Assembly: GCF_042675645.1 (NCBI RefSeq)
Contig: NZ_JBHTJH010000004.1
Location: forward strand, 62,001 to 126,000
Direction of reading: 5' to 3'
DNA from: Sungkyunkwania multivorans
Lineage (GTDB): Bacteria > Bacteroidota > Bacteroidia > Flavobacteriales > Flavobacteriaceae
DNA length: 64,000 bases
The notes beneath the pieces were generated by a model that was given only the letters and a program-made list of their open reading frames with translations, ran no database searches and was not told the origin of the DNA. Both the position numbers and the translations under genes were made by a program. This document shows positions 16,417 through 24,546 of the stretch, one piece after another (the first letter of the stretch is position 1; each line of letters opens with the position of its first letter).

Positions 16417-16579
16417 ACTTATATAAAAACGCAATGGCGTATATTTTTCTATACACCCAATTCTTATGGAGGATATACCAACATATAGGTCGGCTAAACG
16501 CCATTGTACTGTATACTCTAGTAAAAATAAGAAGTTTCCGGTAGCTGGCGTTGCTGTTTTCCTGTAAAACAATAAGTTC
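16417..16579 (-). repeat. Cassette-type hairpin element 3, before the propeller lipoprotein
   Basis: Close relative of element 2. Arms CGCAATGGCGTAT (from 16430) and TAAACGCCATTG (16495-16506), outer flank CTTATATAAAAACGC, and the shared TAAGAAGTTTCC block. It directly precedes the lipoprotein's 5' region on the minus strand. Confidence 0.65.
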
Positions 16580-16615
16580 CACAGGTTGTGATTTCTTTGG
16601 AGATGTTTTTGGAAA

Positions 16616-16876
16616 GTGCGCACGACCCCGAGTCCTCGAGGGAACTTCCACGGGACATGTTTTCTTTGGAGATGTTTTCTTGGGAATGTTTTCTTTGGGA
16701 AAGTGCGCACGACCCCGAGTCCTCGGGGGAACTTCCACGGGATGTGTTTTCTTTGGGAATGTTTTCTTTGGAATGTGTTCTTTGGGAAAGTGCGCACGAC
16801 CCCGAGTCCTCGGGGGAACCTCCACGGGATATGTTTTTGTTGGAGATGTTTTCTTGGGAATGTTTTCTTTGGAAAG
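16616..16876 (-). repeat. Tandem array of tRNA-Leu 3'-end-like units, period 87 bp
   Basis: GTGCGCACGA recurs at 16616, 16703 and 16790 and again in the true tRNA at 16876 (spacing 87, 87, 86). Each unit, read on the minus strand, has CCCGTGGAAGTTC and CGTGCGCACTTTCC in common with the tRNA 3' half. In place of the T-arm 3' strand it carries the palindrome CCCCGAG-GA-CTCGGGG. Between units lie three shorter AAAGAAAACAT-type subrepeats. No integrase gene is nearby. Confidence 0.85.
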
Positions 16877-16962
16877 TGCGCACGAGAAGACTCGAACTTC
16901 CACGGGATTTAACTCCCACTAGGCCCTCAACCTAGCGCGTCTACCAATTCCGCCACGTGCGC
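16877..16962 (-). tRNA. tRNA-Leu(GAG)
   Basis: 86 nt class II tRNA. Acceptor GCGCACG pairs with CGTGCGC; D-arm TGGCGGAATTGGTAGACGC; anticodon stem CTAGG/CCTAG around loop TTGAGGG gives anticodon GAG; long variable arm; T-loop TTCGAGT. CCA is not encoded. The 3' end faces the accessory island, the usual orientation for a tRNA used as an integration site. Confidence 0.95.
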
Positions 16963-17157
16963 TTCAATAAATGAGCTGCAAATATAAATATTTTGTGAAG
17001 TTAATATAACTTCCATGGTAATATTTATTCAGCAGAAGATATCAAACCCGTAGAATAGTCTCCATAGTAGGCAAAGGATCCATCGGACAAGCGACGAAAC
17101 TATATATCGTTAATGCAGCTATCAGTAGTAAAGGCTGCTCGATCTCCAGCGCGTAAA

Positions 17158-17195
17158 ATAAAAAGACCAAGATCTAAGAAGAACTTGGTCTTTTG
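17158..17195 (-). terminator. Rho-independent terminator-like hairpin
   Basis: AAAAGACCAAG and CTTGGTCTTTT form an 11-bp stem; on the minus strand it is followed by a T-rich run. The transcript it would end is not identified; it lies 300 bp downstream of the tRNA-Lys terminator. Confidence 0.5.
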
Positions 17196-17503
17196 GCTAT
17201 AAAAATAATTTAAACTAATCCTCTGAATATTGTTGCCTAGCAATATCCTTTACTTACACTGTAAAGTTATGATTGTCCTATTCAATTATGTACTACGGAT
17301 GTAGCAAATGATGATACAGATGTTGTATGGAAGTAATGATCGTTTCATTTGTGATCTGTCTCGTCCGTTGCTGTGGGCTATAATCAGCAAATTTAAGGCA
17401 GGTCCTTGTTCTTTTCAGATGGAAGGAATGATGTGTCCCAGCTTTATGTTTGGCAACATCTTTAAGTCGCCTTTGGTAAAGAGTCAAGTTTATTTCATAA
17501 AAA

Positions 17504-17529
17504 AAACCCTGACAATTTTGTCAGGGTTT
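17504..17529 (-). terminator. Terminator of the tRNA-Lys genes
   Basis: Perfect 12-bp stem AAACCCTGACAA/TTGTCAGGGTTT with a 2-nt loop, followed on the minus strand by a run of T. It lies 14 bp downstream of the tRNA-Lys 3' end. Confidence 0.8.
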
Positions 17530-17542
17530 CCATAGTTTTTAG

Positions 17543-17615
17543 TGACCTGGCTGGGGCTCGAACCCAGGACCCTCTCCTTAAAAGGGAGATGCTCTACCAA
17601 CTGAGCTACCAGGTC
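17543..17615 (-). tRNA. tRNA-Lys(TTT), copy 1
   Basis: 73 nt. Acceptor GACCTGG/CCAGGTC, D-arm TAGCTCAGTTGGTAGAGCA, anticodon stem TCTCC/GGAGA around CTTTTAA (anticodon TTT), T-arm CTGGGTTCGAGCCCCAG. CCA not encoded. The body is identical to copy 2; only the acceptor arms differ by compensating changes. Confidence 0.95.
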
Positions 17616-17633
17616 GCTTATATTTAAAAATGG

Positions 17634-17648
17634 TGACTCGGCTGGGGG
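17634..17648 (-). repeat. Fragment of a tRNA-Lys 3' end
   Basis: TGACTCGGCTGGGG matches the 3' acceptor/T-arm sequence of tRNA-Lys copy 2 (17738-17751) and then diverges into unrelated sequence. It lies between the two intact tRNA genes and looks like a recombination or integration scar. Confidence 0.6.
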
Positions 17649-17737
17649 TTCCCTTAACTGCCCTTGGGACATGCTTTTCGCCAAATCTGGATATTGATCA
17701 TTTGTGGATGTTCCATTGATACAAATATCCTTTTATG

Positions 17738-17810
17738 TGACTCGGCTGGGGCTCGAACCCAGGACCCTCTCCTTAAAAGGGAGATGCTCTACCAACTGAG
17801 CTACCGAGTC
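17738..17810 (-). tRNA. tRNA-Lys(TTT), copy 2
   Basis: 73 nt, same body as copy 1 with acceptor GACTCGG/CCGAGTC. Anticodon loop CTTTTAA (TTT). The acceptor-stem differences from copy 1 are compensated on both sides, so both copies should fold. Confidence 0.95.
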
Positions 17811-17944
17811 GGTTGCATTTCTGCAATGCGGGTGCAAATATACTATCTATAATTTATTTTTCAAGTCATTTGTGGCATAATTTTGGTTTTTTTTTGAGGG
17901 GTATTTCAATGCTAAAGAATGAAGAGTTTTACTATATTTCGAAT

Positions 17945-18463
17945 ATGATAATTTTGATTGGATACATGGGTAGCGGAAAGTCTTCCGTAGGAAAAGTTCT
18001 TGCTCAAAAGATACAAAGGGACTTTGTGGATTTAGACGCATATATCGAAGAAAAGGAGCAGAGGACCATTTCAGAGATCTTTGAAACGGATGGGGAGATC
18101 AAATTTCGTATGTTGGAGCATCGCTATCTCAAAGAACTGCTAGAGGCCATTCCAAATTGCGTATTATCGCTGGGAGGCGGCACGCCATGTTATGCTGGCA
18201 ACATGGAGTTGATAGCACACTACGGTGTACCAACGTTTTATTTGAAGGCTAGCATCCCTAATTTGACCGATCGTCTTTGGGGTGAGCGCAAATCACGTCC
18301 TCTGATCAAGTATCAAGAAAGCAAGGAGCAGCTTATGGAATTTATAGGAAAGCATCTTTTTGAGCGTCATCCCTACTATTCAAAAGCCGGTGTAACGATC
18401 CTTGTGGACGGAAGATCGATAGAGGAGATCGCTACAGAGATCGCCGAGATAACTCTTGCCTAG
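17945..18463 (+). CDS. aroK: Shikimate kinase
   Basis: 172 aa from ATG 17945 (MIILIGYMGSGKSSVG). P-loop GYMGSGKSS, shikimate-binding DLDAYIEE, the second substrate motif LSLGGGTPCY and the lid Arg region GERKSRPLI are all present. It phosphorylates shikimate at the 3-hydroxyl in the chorismate pathway, in the cytoplasm. Longer frames upstream are not supported by family length. Its 3' end overlaps the convergent PRTase gene by 4 bp. Confidence 0.95.
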   Translation: MIILIGYMGSGKSSVGKVLAQKIQRDFVDLDAYIEEKEQRTISEIFETDGEIKFRMLEHRYLKELLEAIPNCVLSLGGGTPCYAGNMELIAHYGVPTFYLKASIPNLTDRLWGERKSRPLIKYQESKEQLMEFIGKHLFERHPYYSKAGVTILVDGRSIEEIATEIAEITLA

Positions 18464-18963
18464 CTCAAATAGGCGAGATCGTTTTTTTCGGAAAATTCAA
18501 CTTCGACATGCTCGTGCAATGAAGTGGAAAGTGATATTCCTTTAAAATCAGCTTTGATAGGATATTTTTTGTGATTTCTATTCACCAGAACAGCAGTTTT
18601 AAATCGCTTAAGCGGAACCTCTAAGAAATGTTTTACCCCATACACTAAGGTCGTGCCAGAATTGAGCACATCATCTACCAAGACGACCGCTTTGTTTTTG
18701 TAGTCGACAGCATCCATGGAAGTGGTGATGGCATTCAATGGATCCTTCTTGTCGATATGGACCTCGCACAGCGATATCTTCGCGTCGCAGATGCCCATCA
18801 GCACTGCTTGTATTTTTTTGGCAAAAGTAAAACCTCCTCCAGCAATTCCGGCGATGACAATTTCGGACTCATCAGAATTGGTCTCATAAATCTGGTAGGC
18901 GATCCTTCTTATTTTATGTTGGATCTCCTCGTTGGTAAGGATGATGTTCTTGGTGGCGCTCAT
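18460..18963 (-). CDS. Phosphoribosyltransferase family protein
   Basis: 167 aa type I PRTase. PRPP-binding signature AVVLVDDVLNSGTTLVYG (about 91-108), PPi loop region IAGGGFTFAKKI, and C-terminal TSLHEHVEVEF. The overall shape resembles PyrR or a purine PRTase. The exact base is not clear; in this family the enzyme is often annotated simply as a PRTase, and it could be a hypoxanthine/uracil enzyme or a pyr regulator. No pyr genes adjoin it. Confidence 0.85.
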   Translation of the reverse strand: MSATKNIILTNEEIQHKIRRIAYQIYETNSDESEIVIAGIAGGGFTFAKKIQAVLMGICDAKISLCEVHIDKKDPLNAITTSMDAVDYKNKAVVLVDDVLNSGTTLVYGVKHFLEVPLKRFKTAVLVNRNHKKYPIKADFKGISLSTSLHEHVEVEFSEKNDLAYLS

Positions 18964-19050
18964 TCAAATACTTTTCTTCAAAGATAGAAAACAGTTGCTT
19001 GTCCTTTCCAGGTTTTGTCCATTTATTAATACCGACCAGCGGCTTTAGGG

Positions 19051-19437
19051 TCAATCATCTTCTTCGAGAGGATGGTCTTTAAAACCATCGATATCTCTCC
19101 GGTCTTTTTTGGTCGGCCGGCCGGTGCCTTTCTTTCGATAGTGATCTTTCGCCAATTTTAAGAGCTCGGTATGTTCAAAAGCCTCTTTTGGGGTGGTATC
19201 TGTCCGATAGATATCAACGAGTTTGGCACCTACACGACTCGGGGGAATGTCCAGTACCGTAAGTTGGTAATCGATTTGATTCTTTCGTAGAACGATCTTA
19301 TCCATTGGATATACCTCTCTCGAAGGTTTCACCACCTGGTCATTTACCCTTATATGACCCTTCTTGGCAGCAGTCGTGGCCATGTTTCGGGTCTTATAAT
19401 AGCGCACACACCAAAGATATTTGTCAATTCGCATCAT
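19051..19437 (-). CDS. S4 RNA-binding protein, Hsp15-like
   Basis: 128 aa. N-terminal S4 domain (about 2-65): RIDKYLWCVRYYKTRNMATTAA, KGHIRVNDQVVKPSREVYPMD. The basic tail HYRKKGTGRPTKKDRRDIDGF fits the HslR/Hsp15 group, which binds stalled 50S subunits carrying peptidyl-tRNA. Starting at the second Met (19434) is equally possible. Confidence 0.85.
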   Translation of the reverse strand: MMRIDKYLWCVRYYKTRNMATTAAKKGHIRVNDQVVKPSREVYPMDKIVLRKNQIDYQLTVLDIPPSRVGAKLVDIYRTDTTPKEAFEHTELLKLAKDHYRKKGTGRPTKKDRRDIDGFKDHPLEEDD

Positions 19438-19597
19438 TATCGGTCAAAAAACTACGTTAAAGCAGTAAGCAAAAATAGGAGAAAATTGTATCTTGCGCAC
19501 TTGATTTTTCAACCTAATGAATACAATGTGTATAGGTGCGAAGCAACGTTGTTTAGAAAAATGCATCTATATATTGTATCAAACTTAATGAATATCT

Positions 19598-20626
19598 ATG
19601 TTAAAGATTTTTAAGGTCCTTTCTTTAGGCCTGTTGCTTTCCTTGTTTTTCAGCTCGTGCGGAAATGACGACGGACCAACCTCCATTCCAGTGAGAGATG
19701 TGAGTGAAGTGGCGGAGGAAGACGAACAAAGCTTGCAAAACTTTTTGTCTACGCATTTCTATAACTATGAAGAATTTCAGACACCTCCTGCCGATTTTGA
19801 CTTTAAAGTGATCATAGACACCATCGAAGGAGTCAATGCCAATAAAACCCCATTGATCGATCAGGTGCTCTCTAAAGATATAGAATTTGGTGATGTAGAC
19901 CATAAACTATATTATCTCGTTGCTCGTGAAGGTGCTGGCATGCAGCCCAAGTTTGCGGATTCCGTTTTTGTAAGTTATACAGGAAGTAGAGTAGAAGATA
20001 AGGTGCAGTTCGATATTAATACACAGCCAATCTGGTTCGATCTTGTTGGGAATCCCCTTATCAATTTACCGGGTGCGATTTCAGGTTTTAGAGAGGCATT
20101 GACAGAGTTCAGGGCAGCTGAGAGCTTTGAGGACTCAGATAATGACGGCGTTTTCGAATTTCAAAATTTCGGTTCGGGAGCGATCTTTATGCCCTCGGGC
20201 TTGGCCTACTTCTCTGGTGGGCAGCCAGGACAGGTGTATGCGCCTATCATGTTTACTTTTAATTTGATGCTGGCCAACGAGTCGGATCACGATAACGATG
20301 GTGTCCCTTCCTATCTTGAGGACCTTGATGGAGATGGCAATTTGTTCAGTGACGATACGGACGGAGACCGCTTCCCGGATTACATCGATACAGATGATGA
20401 TGGAGACGGCGTAGCGACAGTTAATGAAGATCTAGAGCCGGATACCGATCTAAATGTGGATAGCAATGGAGATGGTATCCTTACGAATGATATAGGCGAT
20501 GGTGACCCTACGAATGACGATACTGATGGTGATGGTATTCCAAATTACTTGGACAGAGATGATAATGGGTCTAAGTTGAACGATGCAGACCAAGACGGGA
20601 TTCCCGACTATATTGATAACGACTAA
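19598..20626 (+). CDS. FKBP-domain lipoprotein with thrombospondin-type-3 Ca repeats
   Basis: 342 aa. Lipoprotein signal MLKIFKVLSLGLLLSLFFSSC. The middle region (about 100-225) resembles an FKBP peptidyl-prolyl isomerase: DSVFVSYTGSRVEDKVQFD, LPGAISGFREAL, FGSGAIFMPSGLAYF. The C terminus (about 230-342) is a chain of DxDxDG calcium-binding repeats of the TSP type 3 kind (DHDNDGVPSYLEDLDGDG, DTDDDGDG, DADQDGIPDYID). Probably an outer-membrane-attached folding or calcium-binding protein; related FKBP lipoproteins (GldI) act in gliding, but this is not shown here. Terminator directly downstream. Confidence 0.85.
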   Translation: MLKIFKVLSLGLLLSLFFSSCGNDDGPTSIPVRDVSEVAEEDEQSLQNFLSTHFYNYEEFQTPPADFDFKVIIDTIEGVNANKTPLIDQVLSKDIEFGDVDHKLYYLVAREGAGMQPKFADSVFVSYTGSRVEDKVQFDINTQPIWFDLVGNPLINLPGAISGFREALTEFRAAESFEDSDNDGVFEFQNFGSGAIFMPSGLAYFSGGQPGQVYAPIMFTFNLMLANESDHDNDGVPSYLEDLDGDGNLFSDDTDGDRFPDYIDTDDDGDGVATVNEDLEPDTDLNVDSNGDGILTNDIGDGDPTNDDTDGDGIPNYLDRDDNGSKLNDADQDGIPDYIDND

Positions 20627-20630
20627 AATT

Positions 20631-20661
20631 AAAACGGCGTCCTATTGGACGCCGTTTTTTT
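20631..20661 (+). terminator. Terminator of the FKBP lipoprotein gene
   Basis: AAAACGGCGTCC, TATT loop, GGACGCCGTTTTTTT; strong GC-rich stem with T-run 8 bp after the stop codon. It also reads as a weaker terminator on the minus strand for the porin-like gene. Confidence 0.9.
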
Positions 20662-20676
20662 GTACAGGCTCGACCT

Positions 20677-21270
20677 TTATAAATTCAAGGATAGACTAAA
20701 GATGATCTGTGACGGTCTAGAATCTATGGTCCCCAAGGTGTCTCCGATCAAGGAGGCCTCATTATTGGAAAATCCACGTTCGTAGCGCGCATCCAGTCCA
20801 ATGTTCCCAATTTGTACTGCAGCACCGACATTAAGACCGACCGACACATCATTTTTAACATCACCTAAGGTAACATCATCGAGGTCATTATCTAGAATGT
20901 ATTGAAAAGATGGACCAGCAAAGACACTTAATGGACCGATCAATTTGTATCCCAATAGAATGGGGACATCAATTTTGCTTAGGTCGTAATCGGTTTTACC
21001 GAGCTGGCTTTCATAGCTACTTTTGGTTTTGGTATAGACCAATTCTGGACGCAGATAGAAGCTAGCGAGACCTATTCTTGCAAATCCACCGAGATGGAAA
21101 CCTACTTTGCCGTCAGAACCTTCGACAATGTTTTGGGCTGCATCACCGATCTGACTGATCCTTAGCTTACCATTTTGACTATAATTAAGCCCTGCTTTTA
21201 CGCCAAAATCAATTTGGGCAAAAAGCATCGTGGATGCAAACATACTTGCTAATAGAATGTAATTTTTCAT
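20677..21270 (-). CDS. Outer-membrane beta-barrel (porin-family) protein
   Basis: 197 aa. Signal peptide MKNYILLASMFASTMLFAQ, then alternating amphipathic strands beginning IDFGVKAGLNYSQNG and ending SQIIFSLSLNL, with the final aromatic/hydrophobic strand typical of eight-stranded PorT-like barrels. Tyr/Gly-rich strands include GFHLGGFARIGLASFYLRPELVY and VGLNVGAAVQIGNIGLDARYERG. Function unknown. Confidence 0.8.
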   Translation of the reverse strand: MKNYILLASMFASTMLFAQIDFGVKAGLNYSQNGKLRISQIGDAAQNIVEGSDGKVGFHLGGFARIGLASFYLRPELVYTKTKSSYESQLGKTDYDLSKIDVPILLGYKLIGPLSVFAGPSFQYILDNDLDDVTLGDVKNDVSVGLNVGAAVQIGNIGLDARYERGFSNNEASLIGDTLGTIDSRPSQIIFSLSLNL

Positions 21271-21368
21271 GGTTATTGCTTTTAATGAGTTATATATCCA
21301 AACGATCTTGTTTGATGATTATTTTGAATGGTTTGCTGGTTGTTATAGCTGAAGAGTACATTGAAAAC

Positions 21369-21398
21369 AAAAAAATCCCGCTCAAATGGCGGGATTCG
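21369..21398 (-). terminator. Terminator downstream of the transketolase genes
   Basis: AATCCCGCC, ATTTGA loop, GGCGGGATT-like pairing followed by seven T on the minus strand; lies 24 bp after the C-terminal transketolase subunit. Confidence 0.85.
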
Positions 21399-21421
21399 TA
21401 TTGATTCTATGCTTGAGGTGT

Positions 21422-22375
21422 CTATTTTCTCGCAATCACCTTTTTTGCAGCTGCTTCTATGGCATCGGCATTCAATCCATACTTTTCCATAAGCTGGGCT
21501 GGGGTCCCAGACTCTCCAAAGGTATCGTTCGTAGCGATAAATTCTTGAGGAGTCGGGTACTGTTGCGCCAGTACTCTGGCAACACTTTCTCCCAAACCGC
21601 CGAGATGGTTATGCTCTTCTGCGGTAACGATGCAGCCGGTTTTCTTCACAGAATCCAGAATCGCTTTCGCATCTAGTGGCTTTATAGTATGAATATTGAT
21701 CACCTCTGCCGAGATTCCTTGTTCTTCAAGTGCTTCAGCAGCCAAAAGCGCCTCCCATACCAAATGGCCCGTGGCCACGATGGTAACATTGGTTCCCTCG
21801 TTAAGCATTACAGCTTTCCCAATTTCAAATTTCTGATCTTCCGCAGTGAAATTCGCTACTTTCGGACGTCCAAATCGAAGATAGACGGGCCCGTGGTGAT
21901 CGGCGATCGCCATGGTTGCCGCTTTGGTCTGATTATAATCGCAGGTGTTGATGACCGTCATTCCGGGAAGCATTTTCATCAACCCGATGTCTTCCAGGAT
22001 CTGGTGTGTGGCACCGTCTTCTCCCAAAGTTAAACCTGCATGTGATGCACAGATCTTTACGTTCTTATGAGAATAGGCAATGGATTGACGGATCTGGTCA
22101 TAGACCCGACCCGTAGAAAAGTTGGCAAAGGTTCCCGTGAATGGGATCTTACCACCGATGGTCATTCCTGCGGCGAGCCCCATCATATTGGCTTCGGCGA
22201 TTCCTACTTGAAAGAAACGCTCTGGATGATTCTTTTTGAATTCATCCATCTTAAGAGAACCGATGAGGTCTGCACACAAGGCAACAACATTCGCATTGGT
22301 CTTGCCCAGTTCGGTAAGTCCGGCGCCAAAGCCTGAACGCGTGTCTTTTTTCCCCGTATCTATATATTTTTTCAT
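21422..22375 (-). CDS. Transketolase, C-terminal subunit
   Basis: 317 aa carrying the pyrimidine-binding and C-terminal domains of transketolase (AFVALCADLIGSLKMDEF-like start region, GIAEANMMGLAAGMTIGGK with the TPP-activating Glu, SHAGLTLGEDGATHQ, YLRFGRPKV). It forms one enzyme with the N-terminal half encoded 26 bp upstream. Split transketolases are common in Bacteroidota and archaea and serve the pentose phosphate pathway. Confidence 0.93.
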   Translation of the reverse strand: MKKYIDTGKKDTRSGFGAGLTELGKTNANVVALCADLIGSLKMDEFKKNHPERFFQVGIAEANMMGLAAGMTIGGKIPFTGTFANFSTGRVYDQIRQSIAYSHKNVKICASHAGLTLGEDGATHQILEDIGLMKMLPGMTVINTCDYNQTKAATMAIADHHGPVYLRFGRPKVANFTAEDQKFEIGKAVMLNEGTNVTIVATGHLVWEALLAAEALEEQGISAEVINIHTIKPLDAKAILDSVKKTGCIVTAEEHNHLGGLGESVARVLAQQYPTPQEFIATNDTFGESGTPAQLMEKYGLNADAIEAAAKKVIARK

Positions 22376-22401
22376 GATCTTTCTTTTGAATTTAACTAGC
22401 T

Positions 22402-23247
22402 TTAGTAATCTCCTATGGTTTCCGGATTCTGTGACAAAGCGACCTCTAATTGCTCGTCATTTGGTGCCTTCCCATGCCAGGCGTGTGTGTGCATCATAAA
22501 GTCTACGCCATTTCCCATAACGGTGTGCAGTAGCACACATACTGGCTTTCCTTTTCCGGTGCGGCCTTTTGCGCTTTTCATTCCTGAAATCACAGCTTCT
22601 AGGTCATTTCCTTCCTTAATTTCCATTACATCCCAGCCAAATGCTTCAAATTTTGCTCTTAGGTCACCTAAAGGCAATACGTCTTCGGTAGCGCCATCTA
22701 TCTGTTGTCCATTGAGATCTATCGTTGCAACGAGATTATCCACATTGTTTCCTGCGGCATACATGATCGCTTCCCAATTTTGGCCTTCCTGCAATTCGCC
22801 ATCGCCGTGAAGGCTATAGACAAGCTTGTCGTCGCCATTCAGTTTTTTGGTCTGTGCAGCACCTAGGGCAACAGACATTCCTTGACCCAGAGAGCCCGAA
22901 GCGACTCTAATCCCGGGAAGCCCCTCGTGCGTGGTGGGATGCCCTTGTAAGCGCGAGTCGATCAATCTAAAGGTGTTCAATTCGTCAACTGGGAAATAAC
23001 CTCTTCGCGATAATACGCTGTAGAATACTGGAGAGATATGTCCATTGGATAGGAAAAAGAGGTCCTCTCCGATACCATCCATATCGAAGCCTTCATTGAG
23101 TTCCATGATTTCATTGTACATCGCCACGAAGAATTCTGTACATCCTAAAGAACCTCCCGGATGACCCGAATTCACCTTGTGAACCATGCGCAAAATATCT
23201 CTACGCACTTGTACGACCAAATCGTCTAGTTGTTGTGTGTTTGGCAT
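22402..23247 (-). CDS. Transketolase, N-terminal (TPP-binding) subunit
   Basis: 281 aa from ATG 23247 (MPNTQQLDDL). The TPP/Mg site is GDGELQEGQNWEAIMYAAGNN-like (GDGE...N); other family residues are HKVNSGHPGGSLG, LSNGHISPVFYS and GSLGQGMSVALGAA. A 26-codon extension upstream is open but lacks family similarity. Encoded just ahead of the C-terminal half in the same operon. Confidence 0.93.
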   Translation of the reverse strand: MPNTQQLDDLVVQVRRDILRMVHKVNSGHPGGSLGCTEFFVAMYNEIMELNEGFDMDGIGEDLFFLSNGHISPVFYSVLSRRGYFPVDELNTFRLIDSRLQGHPTTHEGLPGIRVASGSLGQGMSVALGAAQTKKLNGDDKLVYSLHGDGELQEGQNWEAIMYAAGNNVDNLVATIDLNGQQIDGATEDVLPLGDLRAKFEAFGWDVMEIKEGNDLEAVISGMKSAKGRTGKGKPVCVLLHTVMGNGVDFMMHTHAWHGKAPNDEQLEVALSQNPETIGDY

Positions 23248-23414
23248 TGTGTAGCTCGTTAAATTAAGGGTCAAAAGTAAGTCTTTCTCGGTCGTTAACA
23301 AAGGGAGGTTCGAAGCATTTTTCAACCATTTATTGTGAATAGCAGAAATTTATATTTTCCTTGGCAAGGAAACAGTTAGAGATGGTTATCTTTGCGGCTT
23401 GATGATTTTTTTAT

Positions 23415-24545
23415 ATGCAATTTGAACTTAAAGCCAAAGACCTGGAAAGTAAGGCTAGAGCGGGTGTGGTGACCACTGATCACGGGCAGATAGAAACTCC
23501 TATATTCATGCCTGTGGGGACCGTTGCTACCGTAAAAGGGGTGCATCAACGAGAGCTTAAAGAAGAGATCGATCCCGACATTATATTGGGAAACACCTAT
23601 CACTTGTATCTTAGGCCCCAGATAGACATATTAGAGAAGGCTGGCGGTCTGCATAAGTTCATGAATTGGGACCGTAGCATTCTCACCGACAGTGGAGGCT
23701 ATCAGGTATATTCTCTTTCCGCAAATAGGAAGATCAAGGAAGAAGGGGTGAAGTTCAAAAGTCATATCGACGGCTCCTATCATTTTTTCACGCCTGAGAA
23801 TGTCATGGAAATACAGCGTAGTATTGGCGCTGACATTATCATGGCCTTTGATGAGTGCACTCCTTATCCGTGTGATTATCATTATGCCAAGCGCTCGATG
23901 CACATGACCCACAGATGGCTCGACCGCTGCATAGCTCATCTTGAAAAAACACCTTATAAATACGACTATACGCAAACGCTATTTCCTATTGTACAGGGAA
24001 GTACCTACAAAGACTTGCGAAAACAATCTGCCGAATACATTGCCAATGCCGGAGCCGCAGGGAATGCGATCGGAGGCTTATCCGTTGGTGAACCCGCCGA
24101 GGAAATGTACGCCATGACCGAAGTGGTCACTGAAATACTTCCGGAAGATAAACCGCGCTATCTTATGGGGGTTGGAACACCGATCAATATTTTAGAGAAC
24201 ATCGCTTTAGGGGTGGATATGTTCGATTGTGTTATGCCAACCAGAAATGCACGTAATGGGATGCTATTTACAGCACATGGTACCATCAATATAAAGAACA
24301 AGAAGTGGGCAGATGATTTTTCACCAATAGATGAGATGGGGATCACCTATGTAGACACCTATTACACAAAGGCTTATTTACGCCACCTTTTTGCATCTAA
24401 CGAGCTATTGGGCAAGCAGATCGCTTCCATCCACAACCTCGGTTTCTACCTTTGGTTGGTTCGCGAAGCCAGAAAACATATCTTAGCAGGCGACTTTAAG
24501 ACTTGGAAGAATATGATGGTAAAACAAATGGATAAACGTTTATAA
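23415..24545 (+). CDS. tgt: Queuine tRNA-ribosyltransferase
   Basis: 376 aa TIM-barrel enzyme that exchanges G34 for queuosine precursor in GUN-anticodon tRNAs. Catalytic base region LTDSGGYQVYSL, nucleophile Asp region VDMFDCVMPTRNARNG, substrate loop GGLSVGE. The C-terminal zinc site that is normally CxCxxC...H is degenerate: the stretch IDEMGITYVDTYYTKAYLRHL has no cysteine, while the later His (SIHN) remains. The gene is followed after 1 bp by the lptF/G-like permease. Confidence 0.95.
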   Translation: MQFELKAKDLESKARAGVVTTDHGQIETPIFMPVGTVATVKGVHQRELKEEIDPDIILGNTYHLYLRPQIDILEKAGGLHKFMNWDRSILTDSGGYQVYSLSANRKIKEEGVKFKSHIDGSYHFFTPENVMEIQRSIGADIIMAFDECTPYPCDYHYAKRSMHMTHRWLDRCIAHLEKTPYKYDYTQTLFPIVQGSTYKDLRKQSAEYIANAGAAGNAIGGLSVGEPAEEMYAMTEVVTEILPEDKPRYLMGVGTPINILENIALGVDMFDCVMPTRNARNGMLFTAHGTINIKNKKWADDFSPIDEMGITYVDTYYTKAYLRHLFASNELLGKQIASIHNLGFYLWLVREARKHILAGDFKTWKNMMVKQMDKRL

Positions 24546-24546
24546 A

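Larger units (their letters stand above)
16963..17542. other. Gene-free stretch: decayed coding remnant and hairpins
   Basis: I see no intact gene. On the minus strand about 17030-17150 two frames read like a decayed protein end (DRAAFTTDSC, a stop, then FRRLSDGSFAYYGDYSTGL), suggesting a pseudogene remnant. A terminator-like hairpin lies at 17160-17195 and another at 17504-17529. The part between them (17200-17500) has no recognised content. Confidence 0.4.

Noticed and set aside
9786..16579. Classical integron
   Set aside because: No integrase gene, three sites only, and the core sites do not match GTTRRRY well; kept as an attC-like hypothesis only.
16616..16876. CRISPR-like array
   Set aside because: The intervening segments are themselves repeated and the units match the adjacent tRNA; there are no unique spacers and no cas genes.
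16518..16935. Open frames on both strands over the 16.5-16.9 kb array
   Set aside because: They arise from the 87-bp tandem repeat, run in several frames at once and have no initiation context; not genes.
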